From assembly GCA_018136815.1 (NCBI GenBank), contig CM030940.1:1556213-1620212 (forward strand): 64,000 nucleotides of DNA, written 5' to 3'. This stretch comes from Isochrysis galbana (Eukaryota > Haptophyta > Isochrysidales > Isochrysidaceae). The position numbers and the translations under genes are program-made. Each line of letters opens with the position of its first letter. The first letter of the stretch is position 1. Shown here piece by piece: positions 33,801 to 43,646 of this stretch. Under the pieces are notes generated by a model. That model had not been told where the DNA came from, ran no database searches, and saw only the letters and a list, made by a program, of their open reading frames with translations.

Positions 33801-36800
33801 GAGGCCGGTGCCTTCGAAGCCTATCTTCGTCTGCTCCGTGCCTTCGCGCGACAGCTGCATGTGGAGTCAAGGCTAGGCGTACGCAACGCCATGGGAGATG
33901 AGCAATGGCGCGTCCACGGCTATGCGTGTATTCTGCACAATCTTGTGGGGTATTATTCTCAGTTCTCCGAGCCGTTGCGCCGGGCAGTGGGCAACAAACG
34001 CGCTCCCATTGAGGCCAAGCTCAAGGATTTCATCAAGCTTGCCCAGTGGCAAGACAGGAACTACGACTCGCTCAAGCAATCTGTAGAGCGCTCACACGCA
34101 TCGCTCTCACGTGGAGTACGCCAATTACAAGACGTGCTACAGCAGCCGGCTGCGACGCTGATCATGGGGATATTGAGCGGGACTGTCAGCTCGGCGGACG
34201 AATCGCCTATGCCCGAGGACACTTGTGTGGGTGCTGAGGGAGCGGTCGAATTAGACGACATCCATACGGAGGAGGCACTCGCGGCGAATCGCCTTCTTTC
34301 TGAAGGGCTCTTGGAGGAGATGCCATGTGTGAGCGTCTCATGGCAAGCTGCCTTAACAACAATGAAGACGGCCGTGCCGCCGAGTGGTGCTCAGATGACT
34401 CACATTCCGAAGTTGCAGATGCTCTCAGAGCGCATGCGCTCCATCTGCCAGCGGAGCGTCTTCTCGACTATGGCCGTGGGCAACAGCAGTCGTCGCCGCA
34501 CTCTGTTGGACGAACTCAGGGTTGATGTTGTCCGTCGTGCAACCGAGCTGCGTGAGCTCACCGACAAAAAGGCGCGCATGCTCAAACACAAAGCGCTAGT
34601 CGACCTTCTCAAGCACTTGTCCGACATAGGCCTCTCGTTTGCCTCGAACGCCGCCGATCCACGCCAGCACAACATGGCTGACCTGTTCCAGGTATCCGCA
34701 CGGCCGCTCGACTTTCGCCGTGATGCATGCGGCAGCCCCACCGGGGATGCTGCTCACGTTGGTGCCCGCTGGCAGAGTGATTGGGAGCGCTGTGAACAGC
34801 TCTATTACCGATGCGTGCTGAAGCTTACGCAGCTGCGTCATGTGCGCAAGCGCGCGCACGAAGATCTGAGTGCCCGCGAAGTTCAAAAGGCAGCCGGCTT
34901 CGTCGAGCACGGCATCGCTCTTCTCCTGCACCAGCGGCAAGGGCTACACGATACAGTTGGGCACTGCGCAGACTTACAAGACCGGCTCGCCCGTCTAGCA
35001 CAAGCCACCGGCGCCTTCCCGAGCTCGACAGGGGGCGGCTCGGAGGTAGGTGATGAGGGCGGCATCTTGCCTCAGGCTGCACTTGCGGAGCGGCGGCGGC
35101 TGGCTCGTTGCCGGCAGCGGCTCCTCTTGCAGCAGTGCTTCGAGTACTCGGTGCTCTACAAGCAGCTTGCGGTAATTGTTCCCAGGCCAGAGAGCGCCGA
35201 GATAGCGGCGATGGCCGAGGTGCTCGAGCAAGCCACGCGGAATTTGCAAGCGCACACTTTCCCGCAGGATGAGGAGGCTCTGCTGACGATGGTACAAGCT
35301 CGCAAGGTCGACCAGCTCGCATCTCTTATTGAGAGCGTGCTTGCCGATGTGGAAACGATCGCGGCGCGCTTGCCCGGCCGGCGGGAGCTCATCTCTCCGC
35401 TCTCGTCCGAGTTGCAGCGCACTGTGGAGCTGATAGCATCAGCCCCATCTCGTAGTGGGCCAACCAAGGAGGGCGCTGTCACCGCCCGCTCCGGCGCCAC
35501 GCTCGCCCTCGCCAACGTGGTGGCGGCGATGGAGCAAGCTGTCGCCCATGTCCTCCTCGCGGTCCAGGGACTGCGCCCTGCCGCCGCGACCGCAACTGCC
35601 GCGGCCACTGCAGCGGTTGCTACTAGCAAAGCTCACGCGGCCGAAGACTCGCATTCACTCCTCGGCGAGCATGCGCACGTCTTGAAGCAGATGCGCGCTG
35701 CACGCCCCTCAACTGTTGCCGCGAAGCTGGACGAGGTGCTCGCAGCACTACGCAGCCTTGGCGACAGCGGAGCGAGCAAGGAGCAGCTCGATGCGGCAGC
35801 CCAGCTCGTGGCGCACGCGCGCCCGCTATTCCACCTGCATTTGGCGTCCGTCCGATGGGCGCTGCACCAAGCGCTCGGTCATCACGCCGCTTTCGTGCGG
35901 CTTGAGTTGGTGCTGTTGAGCACCTTCCAGGAGCTCTTTGCCAAGGGCTTCTGCTCAGCTCAGCACGACGACAAGGACGAAGAGGGAGGGGGCCAGGGCG
36001 ATGGCTTAGAAGACAACGTCGATGGCACAGGTATGGGCGAAGGTGAAGGGAAGCAAGACGTCAGTGACCAGCTCAAGGAGGAGGGTCAGTTGGACGGGGA
36101 CTCTCTTGAGCCACAGGAGGAGGAGGCACGAGGGGAGAAGCAGCCGAAAGGCCCGGAACAAGAGAACGAGCGCGCTAAGGAGGACGAGGGCGTCGAGATG
36201 ACGAATGACTTTGACGGCGAGATGATGGACATGGAGCAGCCCGAGGAGGAGCCAGGCAGCGAAGAGGAGGCTGCGGGCGACGAGCCGGAGCACGGCATAG
36301 GTGATTTGGACGATGAGAACCAAGAAGTTGTCGATGAGAGGCTTTGGGACAAGCAAGAGGACGAGGACCTGCAGCCGCAGGCGAATGACAAGGTAGAGAA
36401 GGATGCTGAAGTGGCGCCGGGCGACGACGTGACCATGGAGGCAAAGCAAGAGGAGGAGGAAGGGAAAGCCAAGAAGAAACAAAAGCTGGACGAGGAGGAG
36501 AAGCAGGAGGGTAGTAACAAGGACGATAGCTCTCCGCACGAGGAGGAGGATGCCGAGGAGCAAGGCGAGGAGAAGACGGACGAGGATGGCGGCGAAATCA
36601 AGGCAGAGACTGAGTATGAGGACAGCCACCACAAGGATCTGAAACCGAACAAGGACGATGCCGACTCGGGCGACGAGGCACAGGATATGCCAGACGAGGC
36701 TCCGGAGCAGCTAGATAACGACATGAGCGATGGTGGAGAGGATGCGGACGCGGCCGAGCACGATGCGGACCCGGCGCTGCCGGAGAATGCCCCCGCTCCT

Positions 36801-38747
36801 CTAGAAGAGGAGCAGGATGAGACTGGCCGAGCGCCCCCCGAGGACCCCGACGCTGAGGCCGACGGGGAGGCGGCGGAGCAAGACAGGGCACTGGATGGCG
36901 CGCAGCCGCCCGACGCCGAGGCGGAGGAGCATGGCGACGAGCCCGAGCCCGACTCAGAGGACGAGGCGGGCACGAGACGACGCGAGTACAGCGACCAGCA
37001 GGTGTTCGAAGACGAGGGGGGCCGATTCGCCGCCGGTGAGCCACAGCCACAAGACGCCAGCGCCGACAAGTCGGAGGAGCACGAAGCCAACGAGGAGAGC
37101 ATGAACGCTCCAAGAGTGCCCGCGCCGGCAAGCGGCGGCGATGAGGAGGGCGGTGACTACATGCAGCTGCCCCGTGGTGGCGCGCAAGCAGATCAGCAAA
37201 AGCCGCCCTCACAGCGTAGCAAGCCCCAGCCCAACCCGTACAACGCACTTGGCGATGCGCTCCAAACGTTCCATCAGCACCTGAACCTCATCCAACGGGA
37301 GTCGTCGAAGGAAGAGGGAAGGGATGAGGAGAAATCATCCACCGCACGTGACGAGGCTGTGGGCGAAGATAGCGCGCCTCCCGCCGCGGACTTTGAGCTC
37401 GTCGGCAAGGGAGAGGCCTCCGACACACAAGTCTTGGCCGACGCTACGCAGGAGCAAGTGGAGCATGGCGACGGGGCCGAGCCCCCAAAGGAGGATGGGA
37501 GCGCCGATACTGAGGATATGCAAGTAGAGGAGGCCGCCGAGGCGAGCGAGGAGCCTAGGCCGGCAGAGAGCGCCATCGAGCTGCATGATCTGCCAGCGGA
37601 CGACAAGCAGTCCACAAAAAGGCGAGGACGACAAGCTGCGCCCCAAGAGGCGGTCGCGGAGGTGACGGAGGAGAAAGATGAGGACGAGCGGGTCCTAGAG
37701 CGCGAGGAGGCCACCGAGGCCGACGGGGCGGGCCGCATCGGGCCGGTGGATGGCACCTTACACCTCGCAGGTGCGGACGAGGAGGGGAAACCGGAGGATT
37801 CCGCGGAGTGGCGCGTGGAGCGTAGCCCCGCGGTGCTTGAAGAGATGCGCGAGGAGCTAGAGCGCCAAGTGGCGGCGTGGCAACTCGATGGCGAGCGGGT
37901 GATGAGCAGTGAGGCGATGTGGCGGCGGTTCGAGGCGCTGACGATGCCGCTCTCCCAGGAACTGTGCGAGCAGCTCCGCCTCATCTTGGAGGCGACGGTC
38001 GCCTCCAAGATGCAGGGCGACTATCGGACGGGCAAGCGCATCTCCATGCGCAAGGTCATCCCATACATTGCCTCAGGGTATCGCAAGGACAAGATTTGGC
38101 TCCGACGCACAAAGCCGGCCCAGCGGCAGTACCAAGTGATGCTGTGTGTCGACGACTCGGAGTCGATGCGAAGCACCGGCGCGGGCGGTCTCGCGTGCGA
38201 AGCGCTCGCCCTCATCTGCGGCGCACTCTCGCGGTTGGAGGTGGGGCAGCTGGCCGTTGCCAGCTTCGCGGAGCAGGTGCAGCTACTCCACCCCTTTGAG
38301 CGGCCCTTCTCCGCTGAGTCAGGGGCGCACATGATGTCGCGCTTCACCTTTGCCCAGCGCGAGACGGACATGGAGGGTTTGCTCCGCACGGTGGTGCAGA
38401 CCCTCCGCCTGGCGCGAGAGCAGCAACGCAGTAGCGCCATCGAGCAACTGCAGCTTTGTATCATCGTGTCCGATGGACGCCGATCGCCGTCTTGGGGCGA
38501 CCCATCGCTATGGGTTCGTCGCGCCTCTGAGGAGAAGATCCTGCTGTGTTTCGTAATCATCGACTCGGCGGCCAACAAGGACTCCATCCTCGAGCTCCAG
38601 TCCGTGACTTACCCCAACGGCAAGCTAACAATTAGCAAGTGGATTGACGCTTTCCCGTTCCCCTACTACATTGTGCTTAGAGAGCTGCGGGCATTGCCAC
38701 AGGTGCTCTCGGACGCACTCCGCCAGTGGTTCGAACTGGTGCGCTAA
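21810..38747 (+). CDS. MDN1: Midasin, AAA+ ATPase of 60S ribosome assembly
   Basis: One uninterrupted exon of 5,645 codons. The ATG at 21810 (MDVGRCG) is preferred over the upstream in-frame GTG at 21789. Six AAA modules carry Walker A motifs at about residues 121 (GPPGAGKTT), 525 (GETGTGKTT), 955 (GPTSAGKTS), 1250 (GETGTGKTT), 1724 (GSPGVGKTS) and 2037 (GDAGSGKSS). Walker B motifs include LLLDEMNLAS, IVLDELNLAQ and VILDELNLAP; the last module has the usual degenerate LLLDNANLCN. A long helical linker precedes an Asp/Glu-rich segment (about 4720-5310) and a C-terminal MIDAS domain with CVDDSESM near 5445. Midasin (Rea1) pulls assembly factors such as Ytm1 and Rsa4 off pre-60S particles in nucleolus and nucleoplasm. 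Length is above the yeast form (about 4,900). All hallmarks are intact. Confidence 0.97.
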   Translation: MDVGRCGLAELLAALARPETRAAAAAELCERMGSTPAYRHQLLRAVGAESEPEVDARAPPLTLDRDFTLPAVDQEALRVPNLLGGEGQRLRSSIVPTQHAQRVLRQLALALCLERPVLLSGPPGAGKTTLLRVLAESTPLGHPEAGRGMGGSDIFSETQLDKLVIVHLDEQVDSRALLGSYVCGAEPGEFVWQPGVITQAVAEGRWLLLEDVDRAPLEVMSALASLLERNVLFVPGRAASLRAAPGFRLWGTVTTHGHTEVAAVERTVFRVALWQHVSIASPSDADLSAIVRVRFPPLAAAAEALVASFVQLQHASGGPARTTESTRIATDVAKVMVSGEGIIDSTTAKIDEATEKAPSLALAAEQELASARLALSGGRVFSSRELFRWCRRITIALAPTGNVLPPPDLPGRFTSFYREILVAEALDTFVAPVRRAGPRAELAYLIAKQWQLPTERLTYITSLRRPDLEISESSIRIGRVELPLSAPAQAGTRTGRRFAATRHALVTLERVAAAMTLNEPLLLVGETGTGKTTAVQQLAVLLGKTLLVHNLNQQSDSSELVGGFRPVQPRHIFAPLAARFESLFCRSFSRSKNGPFLAKLAQRLAKGEWAKLLALITGAHASYAKLRAAAAGEVAMGNGSCAASDTPNVALDAEWEGLGSEAARLQQRLKARAAGGSEGLAFAFVEGTMVRALREGHWLLLDEMNLASAETLERVAGLLEEGGSLALTEKGEAELVPRHPGFRLFAAMNPPTDFGKKELPGGIRTRLTELYVPSLSSAEDLALVVLEYLSPVLPSPPVGAVVALYQAAVEAAATRLLDGADQRPEYSLRTLCRALSYVARALPLGYGLQRALYDGFHMTFVAQLQARFQPEMEALLLKHLLPARPGKPHKPPAALAPARPPGEHWVEVGGFWLATDPRCDPVADDPRFIVTPTIEARLRQLARMVSARRHPILLQGPTSAGKTSMVERLARRTGHRLVRINNHEHTDVQEYIGSFQPDAHGRLVFHDGALAQAVRHGYWIVLDELNLAQSEVLEALNRLLDDNRELFIPETSETLSPHPSFMLFATQNPPGAYGGRKVLSRAFRNRFLEMQMDEIPEPELVTILERRSELPASFCKAMVGVMQELQRRRSSSRVFAGRAGFITPRDLFRWADRRPLSYQELAEAGYALLAERLRAPAERETVAQVLCKLLPRVAVEPDALYERLLAGAPGGAPALGSMSAAGTVWLPSTRRLYALVAACMQSNEPILLVGETGTGKTTICQLFAQAIGQRLHIINCHQHTETADFVGGLRPARGRALAFGELERRVASVEAGAAAAVDQLRNEIASVGIASLDTTRLAMLAAASDEAKDLAGLRARVERVASALRGAREALNRSASDGGNTGGLAEAAEEVLRHAEAEAEAVHRELRVNDALFVWVDGPLLTAMRTGEMLLIDEISLAEDSVLERLNSVLDPCRILTVPEKGSDLEVVKAAPSFRLLATMNPGGDFGKKELSPALRNRFTEVWVPSVTAYEELRTLIGQTLGELGDVDADGDDPMGNGESFEWSMAEAMLAFVDWLAKPRGSGNGGAGLGGGTPSLRDLLAWASFIKATRIQLGSPAAFVHGACLTFVDAMGLQVSASRADREALRTQCVSQLISLLPPHSRDPAALYVGTDTFPDFASSQIPALEDPVSGVGLRRFGLAPFFVPIGGAPPQLASISLSAPTPRSNAFRLFRAMQLRKPVLLEGSPGVGKTSLVQALGAACGHRVVRINLSEQTDLMDLLGSDLPVEGAPPGTYAWQDGAFLAALRAGHWVILDELNLAPQAVLEGLNSCLDHRATVFIPELGASFECPPTFRVFGCQNPLQQGGGRKGLPRSFLNRFTQVWMEELGEEDMIAIGLTLFGQLGKPLIRRLVSFVRALQRALSLRCFGVAGGPWDFNLRDVFRWCELMLAEQKPPHWRPAIFLDALVLQRFRTEADRQEVMKIFVAEMGGPNDPFSQVPPLQPHYSVSTWSVQIGHVWLGRARAHLPDAPLLELLPSQLRPLQSLALAVRMGWMCAVCGDAGSGKSSTLRLLASLAGRRLDEVVLSTATDTTELLGCFEQSEASRLQLAVLSEASVLVETLTGALALVGTSSTIGRGAPSDALSLAISLQRSYAELDKDGTAENRAIAGPTPSQEWADSFEARASSLVSIFDEALAMVVDHTASVASRIARLRTHLCALSDLRQTGSKGRFVWVDGPLVRAMEEGHWLLLDNANLCNPSVLDRLNPLFERDGQLQLPEAGLQAGGEVRHVQLHPDFRLFLAVVPSAGELSRAMRNRGIEVAMLPPPARSRDVLSLLRCSTGAMTHPTASGRLDRLDEAGVPGVELSLAMVDAHARIESQLPRWLGHRSLLHCGELFVRRLSRGAALQEAMIDAIELAYEARLMTNVALEMRNVFDGACVSSGALAVSRVLTLEENDANARPLWPVSVSTSSYASNPRSCTVRSQAALVVQLVSLMKPAAEGTLTPASSSFPKRCAPDELLSAAVIEFIYRASTRDEYLRIALLANLQESHGAPVPLGLRTGSSMLAQLHKLPLVLQARNALEAACAGDESLRDMCRDAPIDMPRLNAPLFERVRKHADPDAAPDLEDSEVLSEQLDSQVDRASLIPHTSAVASAEAAVTAWSQYCRILPRLRLVLRLEWQRLSEQSRLEEALASCVPQDMSLLEQSFAYSTHGSPSEAGAGLRSSRSAQRAVWNNLVNPLFPAMRDTAQMLCEWLSSSPVGFTDETMLLSTAEAVIQARGALTSRALRTTMESFQPQEFLVLWRALHKRVYKASLPPLSLPVTPALARAFASISAAVGYEATRFAPLLWKWGGHPTAPPSQELLEAGMGVRQIAAELVSQCTELGRGINAAADQHKVALRRSIVLGACTLQCAYARRRESALEIDRLRSIPTAIRGQLDVFKAKNEASQPAKAERAIPPLGPLLDTRSARVEGALFCSLSSLVSQDAEDDLPDRASALRVRAMAFSELVVASCARSALDAGPAQTLAWQLETLTVPRGLEATRNEASLDSDKLALAGVAYQLAVTWHRHLWRGGFEYVSTVEGAGIKFGGPASLLLSMEALPVCARLEAAFSVPVAERTTALHDLRQLCEIIRTRSPQDDVSAQSDWILALHTLCRTLAPFARDLDEKSGTELKSSVRDFEQACAYLLDTGWRQHCTSHTSLISSMRAQIAESIPSICALLGRCSERAMQVSIELLLKPCLSEIQVVADAIVGAVDVGAEVPPMHGSRGRVWVLIGLLRWRLLAPTHPADPSCKYLLKAELSEERLHEVRVMCLALRLAQESWNGARSTPSLRQALAAEAASALAMQSARLRASARPKHPATQFTQLHSELQQWGESLGCTEAILELSDNLRDGSATAIHREEVWQQGSSNFLQRLDDAFAHFEDLTLPLELALYEVKHGLRLQALSGAPTVIAAQDGNVGAASIVHQSHAIMAALLCFPAAAPRAHVDDAWRAQLLPLLRPLPSCFGAAPTVEDVGAPQSDRGTSQQLAFSRFFSHTTMLAISLRRLYVSVLLEGGAQANHLHVLDQIVGGFVRAHVEAEMAEREHEEAQAELYARKARHFGAAATDGRAEEAAALRELFPDFSDDFADIQRISDDGGEMDLVCVDREEDTNEREATFEHEEVSQPPPHTDATATSAALKIDPKIILSVLEYHERVFRFTTAVGVYHPTDDEIPLPAASKPRGKSKRNRDSAELKPPPPIVDLCSLSSPSQVLSGLSVYEEAQGEALGTLRDCHKLASKLFPSVTAALHLPAALDEEARSGSLVVAACCWQHLHGSDPTHQAAHLRHNANLFTDENLSEVGRLEPVLDELLSRMRLLLVEWPDHPTLQMIAMLCERLRSFRAGSPLMKFVTGSEMLLKRCWEWEEVACKATSIKPQIDMLAALVLRWRKMEVEAWPQLLKRAEQQAHEKALLCVWARLFRVVNSHLWRADKEKEGGSAPPPVDVHSTHRAADPEAVAHQHAHLHEFFETFQQLLLNAEAGAFEAYLRLLRAFARQLHVESRLGVRNAMGDEQWRVHGYACILHNLVGYYSQFSEPLRRAVGNKRAPIEAKLKDFIKLAQWQDRNYDSLKQSVERSHASLSRGVRQLQDVLQQPAATLIMGILSGTVSSADESPMPEDTCVGAEGAVELDDIHTEEALAANRLLSEGLLEEMPCVSVSWQAALTTMKTAVPPSGAQMTHIPKLQMLSERMRSICQRSVFSTMAVGNSSRRRTLLDELRVDVVRRATELRELTDKKARMLKHKALVDLLKHLSDIGLSFASNAADPRQHNMADLFQVSARPLDFRRDACGSPTGDAAHVGARWQSDWERCEQLYYRCVLKLTQLRHVRKRAHEDLSAREVQKAAGFVEHGIALLLHQRQGLHDTVGHCADLQDRLARLAQATGAFPSSTGGGSEVGDEGGILPQAALAERRRLARCRQRLLLQQCFEYSVLYKQLAVIVPRPESAEIAAMAEVLEQATRNLQAHTFPQDEEALLTMVQARKVDQLASLIESVLADVETIAARLPGRRELISPLSSELQRTVELIASAPSRSGPTKEGAVTARSGATLALANVVAAMEQAVAHVLLAVQGLRPAAATATAAATAAVATSKAHAAEDSHSLLGEHAHVLKQMRAARPSTVAAKLDEVLAALRSLGDSGASKEQLDAAAQLVAHARPLFHLHLASVRWALHQALGHHAAFVRLELVLLSTFQELFAKGFCSAQHDDKDEEGGGQGDGLEDNVDGTGMGEGEGKQDVSDQLKEEGQLDGDSLEPQEEEARGEKQPKGPEQENERAKEDEGVEMTNDFDGEMMDMEQPEEEPGSEEEAAGDEPEHGIGDLDDENQEVVDERLWDKQEDEDLQPQANDKVEKDAEVAPGDDVTMEAKQEEEEGKAKKKQKLDEEEKQEGSNKDDSSPHEEEDAEEQGEEKTDEDGGEIKAETEYEDSHHKDLKPNKDDADSGDEAQDMPDEAPEQLDNDMSDGGEDADAAEHDADPALPENAPAPLEEEQDETGRAPPEDPDAEADGEAAEQDRALDGAQPPDAEAEEHGDEPEPDSEDEAGTRRREYSDQQVFEDEGGRFAAGEPQPQDASADKSEEHEANEESMNAPRVPAPASGGDEEGGDYMQLPRGGAQADQQKPPSQRSKPQPNPYNALGDALQTFHQHLNLIQRESSKEEGRDEEKSSTARDEAVGEDSAPPAADFELVGKGEASDTQVLADATQEQVEHGDGAEPPKEDGSADTEDMQVEEAAEASEEPRPAESAIELHDLPADDKQSTKRRGRQAAPQEAVAEVTEEKDEDERVLEREEATEADGAGRIGPVDGTLHLAGADEEGKPEDSAEWRVERSPAVLEEMREELERQVAAWQLDGERVMSSEAMWRRFEALTMPLSQELCEQLRLILEATVASKMQGDYRTGKRISMRKVIPYIASGYRKDKIWLRRTKPAQRQYQVMLCVDDSESMRSTGAGGLACEALALICGALSRLEVGQLAVASFAEQVQLLHPFERPFSAESGAHMMSRFTFAQRETDMEGLLRTVVQTLRLAREQQRSSAIEQLQLCIIVSDGRRSPSWGDPSLWVRRASEEKILLCFVIIDSAANKDSILELQSVTYPNGKLTISKWIDAFPFPYYIVLRELRALPQVLSDALRQWFELVR

Positions 38748-39261
38748 TCAACGCTACCGTTGTGGTCGGCTGGGGACCGACGGCGCAGGGTTTGAGGCCG
38801 CAAAAGTGGCCCACTGGGACTGCGACCGTGCGTGTGCCCAGCACCCCATTCTTCATCGGCTTCTTCGGTCGCTCCCTCGGGCTATCTCGTACCGGCACGG
38901 GGCCCTAATGCTGCTATGTAATGCGCTTTGTTGCCAACGGACGTTTCCGTCTGAGGTACTACTCACCTAGAGCCCGGCCACCGCCTACCGCGCATACTCT
39001 CTACGCAGAGTGAAAAGTTGCTCTCGCCAAGAGCCAAAAGAGATTAGAAGCTAGCTAAGCCAGCTCCTGGCTGAGGGGGAGGCCACTATAATAGAAGTAG
39101 GAAAAACTTAAGAATCACTATGAAAGTAGTAAAAAGAGATACGAGATGTTGCCGTCAACTAAGTTTATACTTGGTTCGCCCATGGGGGGGGCCGAGCCCC
39201 TCCCCTGTCCAAGACTAGGGCTGACCATTAACAACCACAACCAGCTTTCGCGATAGGTTGT
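38748..39261. other. 3' flank of midasin
   Basis: Presumed 3' UTR and intergenic DNA. No gene is supported. Confidence 0.4.
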
Positions 39262-40238
39262 TAGTGGCCTTGCGATAGCCAACCTACTTTTATAAGTGGG
39301 GGTCAATGGGGGCCTCGCGCCCCCCTCTCTCCATCGCGGACACCCCCCGGGGTGGGCCCGTACATTCAACCCCAGCCCCTGCCCTTTGGCAGGGGCAGGG
39401 CACTCAACAAGACAGCCCAGACCCCCAGTGGGCGCGGGCCGCGAGCCGCACTCCCACGCCCGCATTGGGCCTGCCCTCGAGCTGACTCCCCCCCTGTCCC
39501 TGGTCGCTTGGCATACAGGGGCCCCTGGGAGGCTCCCATGACCAGCGTGGCAAGCGTGGGAGAGGCAGGGGGGGCCAGGGGCTGAGCCCCAGCCTCCACT
39601 GCCCCCTGAGCTGCCCTGCTGGCCCTCTGGGAGCCCCCACAGAACCTCTGAGAGCAGGCCAGGGCGCGCGCATGGCGACGCGCCACAGGGACGACGCGGG
39701 GTGAGAGTGGAGAGAGGGAGAGGGGGGATTTTGCACCCCCCCCGACGGAGTGCGGTGAGAAACAGGCCCTGTTTGCGTTAGCAAACGGGTAGGGGGCGGC
39801 TGGCGACAGGAGGGAGAGAGAAGGGAGTGACCCAAGGTCGAGGAGAGTACCCTAGGAGTGGCACAGGTTACTCGAGTCGCGGCCACTTATTTCTCGAGGG
39901 CCGCTCACGGCGCGAGCTGGTAAGGGCCGTTCCCCTTTGTTGACGAGAGTTCCCCCCCCCCCCCCGGTGCTTTTTCCCGGAGAGTCGGCCGGCGTCGACC
40001 GGACCGCCTCAATGGGTTTTCCCTCATTCTAACTTGTGGGGAGTTAGAATGGGAGCCGGGGGCCTGCGAGGGGGGAGATGTGGAGGGGTGCATAGGTGTA
40101 TGTATCTGTGGCATCAACACGCGTCAAGGTGTACGGGCAGGTGCACTGAGGGTTGTCGTGTTAGTACCGGGCTAGTGAGAGTAGTGGTACTAATGCTCAG
40201 TTAGATTATTATTATAGTGGATAGTGGCCTTGCGATAG
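39262..40238 (+). mobile_element. Full-length ~940-bp structured retroposon, copy B, with target-site duplication
   Basis: The element at 39279-40221 is flanked by perfect 17-bp direct repeats TAGTGGCCTTGCGATAG at 39262-39278 and 40222-40238. It aligns with copy A at 5519-6454 over its whole length with scattered substitutions and indels. The 3' end is GTACTAATGCTCAGTTAGATT followed by ATTATTATAG, so the tail is a short (ATT)n rather than poly(A). Hairpins are conserved, such as GCCCCTGCCCTTTGGCAGGGGC. Two independent insertions with different duplications show that this is a discrete mobile unit. Confidence 0.85.
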
Positions 40239-40517
40239 GTTGGTACGTAAGTGTTTGGCGCTTCGTATGACCACTTAATGGGCCTGTTAATGTTGCTGTA
40301 TTCCTGCCCATCTGAAGCCTGTAGGCATGAATATTCGTGTAAGGTACGCGCCCACACTCACAGTTGAACAGTCCCCCGTGTTGCTACTGACGCACAAGAC
40401 ACGCAGATTCGGATTCCCCATGGTCTCAAGCCCCGGTTTGCAGATTTTGGTCTGGAAATTTGCGATTCGAATTTTGTTTTTGCTGTACCTTCGTGCGTGC
40501 GAAAGCTTCGGGTAGGT

Positions 40518-40690
40518 GTTCGACATATGCCGAGCACTCCCTTTTGCTACAGGGTGTCGTCAAGGCTCCGTCTTTGAACACATTGTGCAGTGATTCCCAC
40601 AGGCGCGCCCATGGGCCCCGTATCGCCTGGGGCCCGGGGGGGATGTGTTGGTTGTGCCATATGGGCTGCGAAAGCGCGCCTTCTCGCGTA
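40518..40690 (-). pseudogene. LINE reverse-transcriptase C-terminal fragment
   Basis: On the minus strand TREGALSQPIWHNQHIPPGP and later LHNVFKDGALTTPCSKREC align with SRDGALSQPIWYN and IHNVFKDHACTSAFTVEEC in the LINE ORF at 45759-48560. The fragment is short and decayed, with a retroposon tail motif next to it. Confidence 0.6.
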
Positions 40691-40703
40691 AGGAAGGAGG
40701 GCT

Positions 40704-40800
40704 GTAATAATAAAAATAAAATAATAAAACAAATGAGCATTAATTAGTGCCGCTACTGCCACTAGCCATGCACCAACACGAACACGACAAGCCACGACTC
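40704..40800 (-). repeat. Dispersed retroposon 3'-tail motif with A/T-rich end
   Basis: On the minus strand GTCGTGTTCGTGTTGGTGCA, GGCTAGTGGCAGTAGCGGCA and CTAATTAATGCTCATTTG are followed by TTTTATTATTTTATTTTTATTATTAC. This is the same 3'-end family as at 8494, 17971 and 49722. Confidence 0.5.
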
Positions 40801-41576
40801 AGCATGACCGCATTATAAAGGCGGCTTGCCTTCATCTGGTCTCCTTTCCCTCCGGTTTCTTCCCCTTCCGCGGGGAAAAGCACCGGGGGGGGGAGCGATC
40901 CTTTGTAGTCGTCCCGTTGAGAATGAAAGGCCCTTAGGACAAGCCCAGCCTGCCCGAGCAGTCCTCCGCAGAATAAGCGACGGCGCCCGGGGAACCTTAC
41001 TTCGAGAGGGCTCCCCTGCCTGGGCGCTCTTGCGCCGCTCCCCTCGCCACCCCCTCGCGGGCGGGCGCTTCCTCGTGGCAGGCCCCCCCCCCCCCGCCAA
41101 CGAGACCAAAACACGATCATGGCGTGGGGACTTTAGGCGCGCGCCTGCGCCACCGTCCAAATACGGAGGGTCGTATTGAGGCAGTTTCAAAAACGGTGAA
41201 TACGGTCTGTATTTGGCCTTCGTCCAAATACGGTAAATACGTATCTCCTATCTAGGCTAGGGATACTAGTATACTAGCCCTCAAGATTGTCCTAATAAGT
41301 GCTCTAACTTCTAGCACGCCGATGCTCTGCCCCACACTCTCTCCCCCCAGCGCTGATCAGAGACCCCCACCCCCACACTCGATCTCTTCCCCTTCTCACT
41401 GAGAAACTCGGCTGTTCCACGAATATCTCCACGCACCAAGCGGCGGAGAGCGCGCGCCAGACCACTCGCCACTGCTACAACACGCGCGCCGTCGGCAACA
41501 AACTTTCTTTATCTACTCGACCCCCCTTTCTTATACTCCCCGATCTGTCCCCGGCGCCCCCCCCCCCCCTCCGACG
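40801..41576. other. Repeat-derived and promoter region upstream of the MAP kinase
   Basis: GCGGGGAAAAGCACCGGGGGG at 40870-40890 matches, inverted, the GGTGCTTTTTCC block of the ~940-bp retroposon. GAGACCAAAACACGATCATGG at about 41102 matches GAGACCAAAACAGGATCCTGG at about 7530. GGGATACTAGTATACTAGCCC at 41260-41280 is a palindrome about 300 bp upstream of the gene. Confidence 0.45.

Positions 41577-43646
<2,070 letters not shown>

Noticed and set aside
36006-37102. Long minus-strand frames of hydrophobic or Ser-rich text opposite midasin
   Set aside because: They mirror the Asp/Glu-rich codons of midasin on the other strand and have no independent support.
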